From: a virus
Virus record (IMG/VR): IMGVR_UViG_3300031952_000056
Span: 1-38,117 of that record
DNA: 38,117 nt
Direction: 5' to 3' (one strand)
The position numbers were made by a program, and so were the translations under genes. Shown one piece after another: positions 14,485-21,660 of this stretch (positions are counted from its first letter, which is position 1; every line of letters begins with the position of its first letter). A model generated the notes under the pieces. The model was not told where the DNA came from. It saw nothing but the letters and a program-made list of their open reading frames with translations, and made no database searches.

Positions 14485-14754
14485 ATGGGAAAAGTAAACG
14501 TGGAGTTCAACGAGATGGAACTGGCAAAGATAGAGAGCACGGTGCGCGAGGACGTCGAGGGCGACCAGGACGTGTACAAGGCGACGTTCAAGGCGGACCG
14601 CAAGGACGGGAGCAAGGTGTCGGTCATCGTGCAAATCAACCAGCCGGCAGACAAGGGCGGGAGGAAGAAGCTGCCGTTTGCGGGCCTGCTCGTCGGACAG
14701 AAGCACGACGTGGAAATCGGCAACAAGCACCAGACGACGCTCAAGATGCCATGA
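14485..14754 (+). CDS. Small beta-rich protein, unknown
   Basis: 89 aa from ATG 14485 (AGGTGA at 14473-14478; GTG 14476 is an alternative). MGKVNVEFNEMELAKIEST then strands VYKATFKADRKDGSKVSVIV and FAGLLVGQKHDVEIGNK. Looks like one compact beta domain. Stop overlaps the next start. Possibly a partner of the OB-like protein just upstream; no family recognised. Confidence 0.5.
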   Translation: MGKVNVEFNEMELAKIESTVREDVEGDQDVYKATFKADRKDGSKVSVIVQINQPADKGGRKKLPFAGLLVGQKHDVEIGNKHQTTLKMP

Positions 14755-14984
14755 CGTGCGACGTCAAGGTGGCGGGACTGAACGACCTCGCGATTGAGCT
14801 CGTCTTCACGTGCCCCAAGGGAGACTACCCGTTCCTGTACAACCGCGCGACGAAACGATTGAGTCGCTGCCTGTGCGTGCACGGGTCATTCTTCCGGGGG
14901 AACAAGAGCGAGCTGTGCGCGCACGCGCGGCATGTCGTCCAGTTCCTGACGAGCGAGTGCAACATCAAGGAGGTGTGCCCGTGA
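14751..14984 (+). CDS. SWIM-type zinc finger protein
   Basis: 77 aa. The Cys/His pattern CLCVHGSFF...LCAHARHV (about residues 41-62) matches the SWIM zinc finger C-x-C-x(n)-C-x-H. SWIM domains are common in small haloarchaeal and mobile-element proteins and bind DNA or protein. N-terminal part TCDVKVAGLNDLAIELVFTC. Overlaps both neighbours by 4 bp, so it is part of the coupled early operon. Confidence 0.6.
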   Translation: MTCDVKVAGLNDLAIELVFTCPKGDYPFLYNRATKRLSRCLCVHGSFFRGNKSELCAHARHVVQFLTSECNIKEVCP

Positions 14985-15316
14985 ACAGCAGGCGCGAGAA
15001 GGTCCGGCAGATGAAGGAACTGCTGAAAGAGAACGCTCGGATGGGCGTGTGCGCGATGGCGGACCGCATGAAGGTTCCGGTCAGCACGGCGTACGACGTC
15101 CTCCAGGAGATTCACGGGACGTACGACATGCGCGTGACGTTCAGGGAAAGGGCCGCTCCGAAGCCCGCGTGCCCGAGGTGCGGCAAGACGCAGCTCACGT
15201 ACGAGATAGTCAACCGGCTGAAGCTCGTGAAGTGCGGGGGCTGCCACGAATCTTTTTTAAGGTCGCAGTTGTCTCGGAAGCTCAAGAGCGCGATAGAGAA
15301 GGCGGTGAACGCATGA
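14981..15316 (+). CDS. Winged-helix plus zinc-ribbon regulator
   Basis: 111 aa from GTG 14981 after AGGAGGTGTG (14969-14978). N-terminal helix-turn-helix: REKVRQMKELLKENARMGVC, AMADRMKVPVSTAYDVLQEI (recognition helix about residues 33-45). A zinc ribbon follows: CPRCGKTQLTYEIVNRLKLV and KCGGCHESF, then a basic helix. Typical archaeal-type transcription regulator layout. Probably controls viral or host genes early in infection; target unknown. Confidence 0.65.
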   Translation: MNSRREKVRQMKELLKENARMGVCAMADRMKVPVSTAYDVLQEIHGTYDMRVTFRERAAPKPACPRCGKTQLTYEIVNRLKLVKCGGCHESFLRSQLSRKLKSAIEKAVNA

Positions 15317-15417
15317 GCGCATGGACGAGGTTCAAGTACAGGGTCTGCGCATGGCTGTGCCACGCGTGGCGATTCTGCGCGGCCTGCGACTACGTCAAGG
15401 AGAGGCCACGCCCATGA
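15313..15417 (+). CDS. 34-residue Cys/Trp-rich peptide
   Basis: ATG 15313 overlaps the previous stop and its own stop overlaps the next ATG, so coupling supports it. MSAWTRFKYRVCAWLCHAWR then FCAACDYVKERPRP: four Cys (C12, C16, C22, C25) and aromatic residues suggest a small zinc or membrane-active peptide. Unknown function. Confidence 0.45.
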   Translation: MSAWTRFKYRVCAWLCHAWRFCAACDYVKERPRP

Positions 15418-16136
15418 ACGACGGCCATAGCAACCTCGTGCCGCTGCAGGACCGGACGCCCGAGGACCGGCGGAGAATCGCGAGCATGGGCGGCAAGGCG
15501 AAGCTCGGGAGAGTGATGTACCCGCATCGGTGGCAGTGCAAAAACTGCCAGTTCCTCAACGATTGCCCCGTCGGGCCGAAGCTCATCGAGGCAGCGGCGC
15601 TCGAGACGGACCCCGCGAAGAGGAAGGCGATGTGCAAGATTCCCCAGGCGAAGCGGATAATCCTTGAGAGCGGGCTCAACTCGACGAAGCTGCTGCAGAT
15701 GACGAAGGCGCTGCTGGTCGACGGAGCACTTCGGGCGACGACCGTCATGGAGACGGCCGTGATGGCGCGCGAGACGCGGGCCCTGGCCGCGCACCTCGAG
15801 CCGCCCATACAGCGGACCATGACGTTGAGCGCCAACGTGGACCTGCAGAGCGCGCTCGACATCATCTACAAGGTCCTCATGAGAAGAAAGGACTGGCAGG
15901 AAGCGATTGACGAAATCGAGAAGGAGTTCTTGAAGAGCACGGGAGGTGTGGTGAATGAAATTGTACTGGATGCACGAGCGGACGGGCCGCATGAAGAACG
16001 TGGTGCAAGGGTTCCTGATGGGGATGCCCCTGGACGCGGAGGACCTGAGGATTCTGAAGGACTACATGAAGCAGTGGATAGCGCCCCCGATTGCGATGCC
16101 GGACCTCAACAGGATGGCGTTCAACGAGCAGATTGA
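15414..16136 (+). CDS. Possible small-terminase-like / DNA-binding protein
   Basis: 240 aa as read. The N-terminus NLVPLQDRTPEDRRRIASMG-GKAKLGR matches a motif (NL.P...RT.EE...I...GG.A) common at the start of phage proteins including some terminase small subunits. A Cys cluster CKNCQFLNDC follows (about residues 43-52), then helices (LLQMTKALLVDGALRATTVM). The last 60 residues after GGVVNE overlap the 15955 gene and look like an out-of-frame shadow; codon use suggests the true end is near 15955. The large terminase is 8.5 kb away, so the terminase idea is weak. Confidence 0.4.
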   Translation: MNDGHSNLVPLQDRTPEDRRRIASMGGKAKLGRVMYPHRWQCKNCQFLNDCPVGPKLIEAAALETDPAKRKAMCKIPQAKRIILESGLNSTKLLQMTKALLVDGALRATTVMETAVMARETRALAAHLEPPIQRTMTLSANVDLQSALDIIYKVLMRRKDWQEAIDEIEKEFLKSTGGVVNEIVLDARADGPHEERGARVPDGDAPGRGGPEDSEGLHEAVDSAPDCDAGPQQDGVQRAD

Positions 16137-16209
16137 AGCGGCGACCGACGCGGCCACGCTGCGCAAGGTGACGCACGCGCTGCTGCAGTTCGGCATCGAC
16201 CCGTTCTGA
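15955..16209 (+). CDS. Small helical protein, unknown
   Basis: 84 aa; ribosome binding site GGGAGGTG at 15941-15948. MKLYWMHERTGRMKNVVQGF, then LDAEDLRILKDYMKQWIAPP and a C-terminal helix TLRKVTHALLQFGIDPF. Codon use matches neighbours, which favours this frame over the overlapping end of the 15414 frame. Helical bundle; no family recognised. Confidence 0.55.
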   Translation: MKLYWMHERTGRMKNVVQGFLMGMPLDAEDLRILKDYMKQWIAPPIAMPDLNRMAFNEQIEAATDAATLRKVTHALLQFGIDPF

Positions 16210-16219
16210 GGCGAGCGAC

Positions 16220-16366
16220 ATGGACGACGAGATTTGCCAGTGCGGACACAGCAAGGGGTACCACGAGGCGCATCCTCTCGACCCGCATGGCGGGCCGTGC
16301 GAGAAGTGCGGCTGCGAGGGGTACACGTGGAAGACCTTCGTCGACTACGCCAAGGTGAAGAAGTGA
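16220..16366 (+). CDS. Small CxCGH zinc-binding protein
   Basis: 48 aa. CQCGHSKGYHEAHPLDPHGG then PCEKCGCEGY: the pattern C-x-C-G-H...H...G-P-C-x-x-C-x-C, familiar from small zinc proteins in phages and actinobacteria. Probably one or two zinc ions. Stop overlaps the next start (TGATGG). Role unknown. Confidence 0.6.
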   Translation: MDDEICQCGHSKGYHEAHPLDPHGGPCEKCGCEGYTWKTFVDYAKVKK

Positions 16367-16821
16367 TGGCAGACGAACCACTGGAAGATAATTCAATGAG
16401 AAAGAAAAGCGTGACAGAGTTTCCAAAACCGACAACAACCAGGCCATCACTGAGAGACGAACCACCGAAGATACCGACAACGCCGTGTCCTAAATGTGGC
16501 AGAGCCCTGATTGGTGGCTATCATTTAAGTAAAGAGGATTACTACGCCTGTCGTAAGAAAAAGACGACCGAAAGGACAGACGAACCACTGAGGACGCTAA
16601 AGGAGATACGCCCACGATTGATGAGAGAGATTCCAGAAGAAGGTTATTGGTGGATTCGAGAAAAAGACCTCAGAGCCGAGGCGATTCGATGGGTGAAGGA
16701 GATGCGAAAAGATGACCGTTATTGGAGCACCCACGATGAGGATATAATCCACTGGATAACGCACTTCTTCAATCTGACGGAGGAGGACTTGAAGGAGCGC
16801 GACTCGGAGGCGCCGCGATGA
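16366..16821 (+). CDS. Zinc-knuckle protein, A+T-richer (acquired)
   Basis: 151 aa. Disordered N-terminus (KPTTTRPSLRDEPPKIPTTP), one CPKCGRALIGG knuckle with a lone later Cys (YYACRKK), then a helical half RAEAIRWVKEMRKDDRYWST and DIIHWITHFFNLTEEDLKER. The third codon positions are markedly A/T-richer (AAA, GAA, AGA, ATT) than genes on either side, so it looks recently imported. Its 3' end carries the junction sequence GAGGCG(C)CGCGATGAG shared by two other genes in this cassette. Confidence 0.5.
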   Translation: MADEPLEDNSMRKKSVTEFPKPTTTRPSLRDEPPKIPTTPCPKCGRALIGGYHLSKEDYYACRKKKTTERTDEPLRTLKEIRPRLMREIPEEGYWWIREKDLRAEAIRWVKEMRKDDRYWSTHDEDIIHWITHFFNLTEEDLKERDSEAPR

Positions 16822-17090
16822 GACCGACACCCGAGGAAGCGATGGAAGGGTTCATCGACCAGGCGGCGGAGATTGAGCGCCTGAAGGCGGAGCTCGCGCG
16901 CGTCAAGGAGGAGTGCGAAGCCAAAGCGGCGAGGTGCGACGCGCTCGTGCGCCGGCATGGCACCGCGAGGATACGCATGCGCGAGACGCTCGGGAAGATA
17001 GCGCACCTCAGCGAAGCAGAACTCCAGGACGAGGACGTGTACATGCGGGAGCGCGAGCGGGAGTGCATCGGCACGGAGACGCGACCATGA
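16818..17090 (+). CDS. Coiled-coil protein (intact parent of a degraded copy at 19162)
   Basis: 90 aa. MRPTPEEAMEGFIDQAAEIE runs into a heptad coiled coil (RLKAELARVKEECEAKAARC) and ends RERERECIGTETRP. The start context and the last residues recur in a 30-aa ORF at 19162-19254, an apparent internally deleted duplicate. High G+C codon use. No function recognised. Confidence 0.55.
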   Translation: MRPTPEEAMEGFIDQAAEIERLKAELARVKEECEAKAARCDALVRRHGTARIRMRETLGKIAHLSEAELQDEDVYMRERERECIGTETRP

Positions 17091-17224
17091 GAACCGAGAT
17101 TGAAATCCGCAAGCGGCTGCAGCGACTGACCGAGGAGTTGCCGAAAGCCCAAATGCCCGAGGAGAGCGACTTCCTCGACGACAAGATAAAGGAGCTCAAG
17201 TGGGTGCTCAGAGAGAAACGATGA
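17087..17224 (+). CDS. Small charged helical protein
   Basis: 45 aa, ATG overlapping previous stop. MRTEIEIRKRLQRLTEELPK followed by FLDDKIKELKWVLREKR. Amphipathic helical hairpin. Stop overlaps the methyltransferase start. Unknown. Confidence 0.5.
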   Translation: MRTEIEIRKRLQRLTEELPKAQMPEESDFLDDKIKELKWVLREKR

Positions 17225-17817
17225 GTCAGTTGAAATACCGCCGCGACGTGTGGGCGCTCGGTCCGAACCAGACGGGTTATCCTGGTGGATTCCCTAACGG
17301 ATTCATCGAGCAACTTAAAAAGAACGGATGGTGGGGGGAAAAGAGGCTGTGGGTATTCAGCGGCGGATTCAAAGACCGAGAAGGAACAACAGTAGACATC
17401 AAGCCTGAATGCAACCCCTCGGTCGTGGCAGATGCCACGGCGCTTCCATTCGATGATGAATCATTCGATTTCGTCTGCCTTGACCCGCCATATTCTGAGA
17501 AGGAATCTCAGGAACTTTATGGTCTACCAATGCCGAGTATAACGGCGTTCCTGAATGAGATGGCTCGTGTTCTCAAGCCTGGTGGGACAGCCGTCCTACT
17601 CAGCCGCATTGTCCCAAACTGTTATCCACAGCAAAACGAACACTGGCGGCGGCTGTATTGGAAGGGCATAATTGGAGTGTTCACAATCGCAGGGATAGCG
17701 AACATGAGAGCGCTTTGTGTCTGGGGGAAAGAGCAGACGCTAAAAACAAACCCCCGCTGCGAACCCCCCAGGGCCGGAGCGACGGCAGAGCCAGAGAAGC
17801 AACAAACGGACGTTTAA
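17221..17817 (+). CDS. SAM-dependent (DNA-type) methyltransferase, acquired
   Basis: 198 aa. Class I methyltransferase core: ADATALPFDDESFDFVCLDP with DPPY at residues 88-91, the catalytic motif IV of amino-methylating DNA enzymes, and EMARVLKPGGTAVLLSRI. Motif I is poorly marked (LWVFSGGF about 43-50), and the protein lacks a clear target-recognition domain. A+T-rich codons differ from neighbours. Could protect viral DNA from restriction or modify another substrate. A second methyltransferase is at 22630. Confidence 0.65.
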   Translation: MSQLKYRRDVWALGPNQTGYPGGFPNGFIEQLKKNGWWGEKRLWVFSGGFKDREGTTVDIKPECNPSVVADATALPFDDESFDFVCLDPPYSEKESQELYGLPMPSITAFLNEMARVLKPGGTAVLLSRIVPNCYPQQNEHWRRLYWKGIIGVFTIAGIANMRALCVWGKEQTLKTNPRCEPPRAGATAEPEKQQTDV

Positions 17818-17830
17818 GGAGGAATAGAAA

Positions 17831-18619
17831 ATGTGCAAAGCATTCAGTTGTGTGGTGAAGAAGAGCACAGGCAAGGTCTATTGGAAGAGGGCGATTGACT
17901 CTCACGATGGCATCAAGAATCACTTCAAGCTGAAGGACGACACAGAGGACGGCCTGTGCAACATCGAGGTCACGCCAGACAAGGGCTATCTGTGGCCGGA
18001 GAAGCACTGGACGATGTTCTTTGACAACACATCGAAGGCACCGCCGGAATGGTGGAAGAAGTCACATGACGATGCGGTGATGCACGCATTCGAGGATTGG
18101 AAGAAAGAGGCCTATGCGCTGATTGACGTGAAGAAGCTGCGCTCATTGAAGAACCCGCTGAGCGGCAAGCCGAAGAAGCCGACGAAGGAGGATATAAGGA
18201 ATCTTAATGTTTATGCTTCGCTCGGGGCTTCGCTCGGGGCTTCGCTCGGGGCTTCGCTCGGGGCTTCGCTCTGGGCTTCGCTCGGGGATTCGCTCTGGGA
18301 TTCGCTCGGGGCTTCGCTCGGGGATTCGCTCTGGGATTCGCTCGGGGCTTCGCTCGGGGATTCGCTCTGGGATTCGCTCGGGGCTTCGCTCTGGGATTCG
18401 CTCTGGGATTCGCTCGGGGCTTCGCTCTGGGATTCGCTCAGGGATTCGCTCAGGGATTCGCTCAGGGATTCGCAGAAGAGAGAAATCAAGAGAGTCTTCA
18501 GCGCGAATGCCGCGCTGTGGAAGCGCGGCTTTGTCCCGCTGACAGCAGACTACAAGACATGGTATCTCTATTCAGGCAACCCGGCGAAGAGGGTATATAC
18601 GCTTGAGGCGACGCGATGA
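17831..18619 (+). CDS. Tetrapeptide-repeat protein, (A/D)-S-L-(G/W/R) x 21
   Basis: 262 aa; strong ribosome binding site AAGGAGGAA at 17815-17823. Residues 1-128 form a basic, Trp-rich domain ([40 protein letters not shown]). Residues 129-212 are 21 uninterrupted four-residue repeats plus DS. The last 48 residues ([31 protein letters not shown]) form a second small domain. Leu recurs exactly every 4 residues, compatible with a helical or solenoid rod. Proteins with similar SV-W/R-D/A repeats are, to my memory, scattered in metagenomic phages, without known function. A+T-richer than its surroundings. Confidence 0.7.
   Translation: MCKAFSCVVKKSTGKVYWKRAIDSHDGIKNHFKLKDDTEDGLCNIEVTPDKGYLWPEKHWTMFFDNTSKAPPEWWKKSHDDAVMHAFEDWKKEAYALIDVKKLRSLKNPLSGKPKKPTKEDIRNLNVYASLGASLGASLGASLGASLWASLGDSLWDSLGASLGDSLWDSLGASLGDSLWDSLGASLWDSLWDSLGASLWDSLRDSLRDSLRDSQKREIKRVFSANAALWKRGFVPLTADYKTWYLYSGNPAKRVYTLEATR
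18215..18472 (+). repeat. 12-bp coding tandem repeat GCTTCGCTCGGG, 21.5 copies
   Basis: Unit is G(C/A)T TCG CTC (G/T/A)GG. Variation is confined to two bases per unit: C/A in the first codon (Ala/Asp) and G/T/A at the first base of the last codon (Gly/Trp/Arg). No length errors break the frame. The repeat also keeps other frames open, which explains spurious ORFs over it. Confidence 0.95.
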
Positions 18620-19022
18620 GCAAAAAGAAATCATCAACGACGGAGGTAACGAAGATGGACAACGAAGGGATAGAACTCAACGGCAAGAAGTATGTGCTCG
18701 CATCGAGCATCAGAGCAACGAAACAGCGTGAGAGCCTCGCGGCGAAGAAGTATGTCATCGTCAGGACATACAGCGCGGGAGTGTTCGCAGGACGGCTCAA
18801 GAGCAGAGTCGGTCAGGAAGTGACGCTCCAGGATGCGAGGCGAATTTATTGGTGGGAGGGAGCAGCGTCCCTGAGCCAGTTGGCGATTGATGGGACAAGC
18901 CTCCCCGATAAGTGTAAATTCCCTGCTGCGGTAGATGAGATTCTGCTGCTGCAAGCGATAGAAATCATCCCCTGCACAGACAAGGCAAGAGTGAGCATAG
19001 AAGCAGTCAAGGAGTGGAAGTT

Positions 19023-19026
<4 letters not shown>
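18616..19026 (+). CDS. Widespread phage protein family (DUF6948-like)
   Basis: 136 aa. Core: KKYVIVRTYSAGVFAGRLKS, RRIYWWEGAASLSQLAIDGT, VDEILLLQAIEIIPCT. This combination is characteristic of a family found in many unrelated tailed phages; I believe it is DUF6948, from memory. Function unknown. ATG 18616 overlaps the stop of the repeat protein and lies in the shared junction sequence GAGGCGACGCGATGAG. Its stop overlaps the start of the Gly-Ser peptide, so all three are probably co-translated. Confidence 0.7.
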
Positions 19027-19148
<122 letters not shown>

Positions 19149-19161
19149 AGGAGGCGACGCG

Positions 19162-19254
19162 ATGAGACAGCGCGAGCGGGAGTGCATCGGGACGGAAAAA
19201 TTACCCAAATGGGCAATAAGGCATGGTGAAAAATTCCCAAGAGGACGACGATGA
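19162..19254 (+). pseudogene. Degraded duplicate of the 16818 coiled-coil gene
   Basis: 30 codons, MRQRERECIGTEKLPKWAIR-HGEKFPRGRR. The start region 19151-19167 matches 16807-16823 with one mismatch, and 19169-19196 matches 17050-17077 with one mismatch in 28 bp, i.e. the start and end of the 16818 gene joined with about 70 codons missing. It could still be translated (AAAGGAGG at 19147-19154). Confidence 0.6.
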
Positions 19255-19652
19255 ACAAACCCGAGATAACGCGAGAGATTCCCGCGAAGAAGAAGCCGAC
19301 GTGGAAGTGGAAGCGAACGGGCAGATGCCAGCCGGCCAAGTGCGGTGCGGCTTGCTGCAGACTCGGACCAGTTCTCGCGTCATTCAATCCGAAGGACAGG
19401 AAGGAGCATCTTGACTATTCAGCCATGTACGACATGTTCGGATGGTTCAAGGTCGCGCAGATAAAGGACATGGCGCTCTACAGCGACGGGAGAACGTGCA
19501 AGAATCTCGTCGGCAACAGGTGCGCGATTCAGAAGACGAAGCCGCAGTGCTGCCGGGAGTTCCCCGTGGTGCCGGAGCACGCCTGGTTCGAGGTCGTAAA
19601 GAAGGTGTGCACATACAGATTCGTGAAGGTGAGGCTACATGAACAAGATTGA
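19251..19652 (+). CDS. YkgJ-like CxxxC...CC zinc/iron-chelating protein
   Basis: 133 aa. RCQPAKCGAACCRLGP near residues 25-40 and CKNLVGNRCAIQKTKPQCCR with EFP near 84-106 fit the YkgJ/UPF0153 metal-chelating domain (C...C...CC, then C..L...C.IY..RP..CR.FP). Eight or more Cys could bind a metal or Fe-S cluster. Codon use returns to G+C-rich here, so it marks the right edge of the imported cassette. Role in a virus is unknown. Confidence 0.7.
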   Translation: MNKPEITREIPAKKKPTWKWKRTGRCQPAKCGAACCRLGPVLASFNPKDRKEHLDYSAMYDMFGWFKVAQIKDMALYSDGRTCKNLVGNRCAIQKTKPQCCREFPVVPEHAWFEVVKKVCTYRFVKVRLHEQD

Positions 19653-19977
19653 CACGATGCGCAGGCGCAACGACATCGCGCGACTCGTGCGCTCAAGCAA
19701 CGCGTGCGGCTCGCACCGGAACTGCGTCCGCATCAACGTCGGCAACACGCTCGCGCACGAGTTCAAGAAGCTCGAGATGGCGTACCATCTCATCCGGGCG
19801 GGACACGAGGTCTTCACGGAGGCGGAGTTCGCGACGGGCGGCAGGGCCGACGTGCTCGACCTCGACACCGCGGAAGTGATTGAAGTGCTGGCCAGCGAGA
19901 GCGAAGACGAGGCGCAGGTGAAGGCGAGGAAGTACCCGCCGCAGCTGCGCGTATCGACCGTCAAGGCAGGAGTGTGA
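19639..19977 (+). CDS. PD-(D/E)xK-like nuclease fold protein
   Basis: 112 aa. NTLAHEFKKLEMAYHLIRAG-HEVFTEAEF then GGRADVLDLDTAEVIEVLAS is the order helix-E, beta, D, beta, E-x-x of PD-(D/E)xK nucleases, with Asp of RADV and Glu of EVL as metal ligands; the usual Lys is replaced by Leu, though Lys follows in QVKARKY. Could be a small nuclease with a migrated Lys or an inactive relative. Overlaps the previous gene by 14 bp. Confidence 0.5.
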   Translation: MNKIDTMRRRNDIARLVRSSNACGSHRNCVRINVGNTLAHEFKKLEMAYHLIRAGHEVFTEAEFATGGRADVLDLDTAEVIEVLASESEDEAQVKARKYPPQLRVSTVKAGV

Positions 19978-19982
19978 CACGA

Positions 19983-20192
19983 ATGGAAAAAGACATCAAG
20001 GAAGCGAAGAAGGAACTGACGAGGAAAATCTTCGACGACATCGAAGCATTCCACGAGGAGTTTCCCGACAACACCGTCGAAGGGATAGACCTCGTCACCT
20101 TACCAGTGGCGGGGAGCAGTTCATGCCTCATCAGCGTGGACGTGCACATCAAAGTGAACTACACGTTTTCCGGAAAGGTGGTGGAGAAATGA
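19983..20192 (+). CDS. Small protein, unknown
   Basis: 69 aa from ATG 19983 (GGAGTGTGA upstream at 19968-19976; GTG 19974 possible). Charged N-terminal helix MEKDIKEAKKELTRKIFDDI then a beta half SSCLISVDVHIKVNYTFSGK. No family recognised. Stop overlaps the next start. Confidence 0.5.
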   Translation: MEKDIKEAKKELTRKIFDDIEAFHEEFPDNTVEGIDLVTLPVAGSSSCLISVDVHIKVNYTFSGKVVEK

Positions 20193-20485
20193 CCAACGTC
20201 CAGGACATGAGCATCGAGGCGTACAACGACATCAAGGAAACGCAGGCGCACATCGCGGAGCGCATCTACCAGCTGCTCCTCGCGTTCCCCGACCTGTGCG
20301 ACAAGGAGATTGCGAAGAATCTCGGCATCGAGCTGAGCACCATCTGCGGGCGTCGGAACGAGCTGCTGAGAGCTTTCCGCATCGAGAGCGAACACGACAA
20401 GGTCAGCCCGTTCACGGGCCGGTACGTGAAGGCGTGGCGCGTGAGGAACTTGACGAGCACGAACGTCGCGCAGGGGCCGTACTGA
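20189..20485 (+). CDS. Winged helix-turn-helix DNA-binding protein
   Basis: 98 aa. AYNDIKETQAHIAERIYQLL, then DKEIAKNLGIELSTICGRRN (HTH with recognition helix at about residues 48-60) and a wing with PFTGRYVKAWRVRNL. This shape is widespread among phage regulators and replication adaptors (step: stop-start HTH plus wing). Likely binds viral DNA. ATG overlaps the previous stop. Confidence 0.65.
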   Translation: MTNVQDMSIEAYNDIKETQAHIAERIYQLLLAFPDLCDKEIAKNLGIELSTICGRRNELLRAFRIESEHDKVSPFTGRYVKAWRVRNLTSTNVAQGPY

Positions 20486-20700
20486 TGGGATGCCCCGACT
20501 GCGCGCCATGCGGGACGGACTGCCGGGGTCCGCTGGCCCGACACGCGAAGGACCCGGAAGACTACGAGCTCGAGTGCGAGTGCGCGTGCCACCGCTGCGG
20601 GTTCTGCGGGAGCCCGTTCTGCGAATGCGTCGGCGGACACGAGAAGTGCGAGCCGGCAAGATTCGACGGCCAGCGAATGCGCGGAGGAGAACCCGAATGA
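20485..20700 (+). CDS. Cys-rich zinc protein (12 Cys)
   Basis: 71 aa. GCPDCAPCGTDCRGPLARH, then ECECACHRCGFCGSPFCECV and GHEKCEP: twelve Cys plus His, enough for three metal sites. Overlaps both neighbours by one or four bases. Treble-clef or knuckle arrays of this kind bind nucleic acid or host protein. No family recognised. Confidence 0.55.
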   Translation: MGCPDCAPCGTDCRGPLARHAKDPEDYELECECACHRCGFCGSPFCECVGGHEKCEPARFDGQRMRGGEPE

Positions 20701-20993
20701 GCCAGAACAACGCGCTGCACGTGCTGTTCGAGCGGGCGAAGGCCAACGAGGACGACATGGGGCGGTGGTGGATGACGAGTGCGGAAATCAACGTCGAAAT
20801 CATCAAGGCGCTCGGTTGCCGGAACCACCACTCGAGCACGACGCACGCACTCGCGAAGCTCGAGGGATTCGACATCATCTCAAAGGAGGAGAACGACGAG
20901 AATTATCCGAGGAGGTTCAACCAAATCGTGTACAAGTGGCGGCTCACGCGGAAGAACTACGACATCCTTAAAAGGGGAGAACGCACAACATGA
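20697..20993 (+). CDS. Winged-helix protein
   Basis: 98 aa. RWWMTSAEINVEIIKALGCR, NHHSSTTHALAKLEGFDIIS (HTH, recognition helix about residues 46-56), then a wing ending QIVYKWRLTRKNY. Same architecture as the 20189 gene, suggesting paralogous regulators. The stop overlaps the next start by four bases. Confidence 0.6.
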   Translation: MSQNNALHVLFERAKANEDDMGRWWMTSAEINVEIIKALGCRNHHSSTTHALAKLEGFDIISKEENDENYPRRFNQIVYKWRLTRKNYDILKRGERTT

Positions 20994-21469
20994 AACTGAC
21001 CATGACGACGAAGGAACTGGCGGACCAGCTCAACGCGAGCGACAACATCATCGACCGCATGTGCGGCGCGGGCATCGTGTTCCGAGGCGGGGATGGTGAA
21101 ATCGTTCTCGGCCTGACGACGACACAAGACCCCGCACAGCCGGAGGCCGAACACATCAAGCCAACGAAAGAAGAACTGGACAAGTACCCTCTGAGCGCAT
21201 CCTTCCCCCGAGTGGAGAATGAAGCGACGAGGGCCAAGAAGGAACTCAAGGAGTTCGTGGAGAACCTTCGCAACGCCCGGAAGTGCAAGTCATGCGGCAA
21301 TCCGTGCGAGCCTGGCCAGAAGAAGTACTGCAGGGCGTGCGCGATAGCCAAGTACCCGAGCCAGTACGCCCCGACGCACGCGAGGGAACACACGTCCAGA
21401 GAAGAGAAGAAGACGCGCGCGAGGGGTCCACAAGACAAGTACTTCGAGCGCATCCCGAAGAACCCATGA
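20990..21469 (+). CDS. HTH plus zinc-ribbon protein
   Basis: 159 aa. N-terminal MTTKELADQLNASDNIIDRM resembles an excisionase/MerR-like HTH. A long linker leads to a zinc ribbon CKSCGNPCEPGQKKYCRAC (about residues 103-121), then a basic tail. No excision system is evident (no integrase), so a role in transcription or DNA recruitment is more likely. Confidence 0.5.
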   Translation: MKLTMTTKELADQLNASDNIIDRMCGAGIVFRGGDGEIVLGLTTTQDPAQPEAEHIKPTKEELDKYPLSASFPRVENEATRAKKELKEFVENLRNARKCKSCGNPCEPGQKKYCRACAIAKYPSQYAPTHAREHTSREEKKTRARGPQDKYFERIPKNP

Positions 21470-21660
21470 GCGACACGAACTGCTGCTGGAAGTGCGGCCA
21501 GGAGAAGCCGCGAGATGAGATGAAAGCCGTGCGACTCCTGGGTGGACCGCGCGAATGGGGGGACGGATGGGCGTGGCAGTGCCGCGACAGGGACAACTGC
21601 GAGCGCGTGGCGGACGGGATAGCGACATGGTCATCAAGAGGGAACCGTTCAAGGTCGTGA
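21466..21660 (+). CDS. Small zinc protein overlapping HNH gene
   Basis: 64 aa. NCCWKCGQEKPRDEMKAVRL and WQCRDRDNCERV give two Cys pairs. Overlaps the HNH gene by 34 bp in another frame. Possibly a cofactor or co-expressed partner of the nuclease; unknown. Confidence 0.45.
   Translation: MSDTNCCWKCGQEKPRDEMKAVRLLGGPREWGDGWAWQCRDRDNCERVADGIATWSSRGNRSRS

Noticed and set aside
18215-18472. Possible CRISPR-like array
   Set aside because: Units are 12 bp and contiguous, with no spacers.
18207-18542. Alternative frame over the 12-bp repeat (repeating R-S-G-L/I) and its antisense (S-E-A-P/S-E-S-Q)
   Set aside because: A 12-bp repeat keeps all frames open; only the 17831 frame has flanking globular sequence and a ribosome binding site.
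20966-20976. TATA-like CCTTAAAAGG before the 20990 gene
   Set aside because: Only 19 bp from the ATG, too close for archaeal TATA spacing, and it lies within coding sequence.
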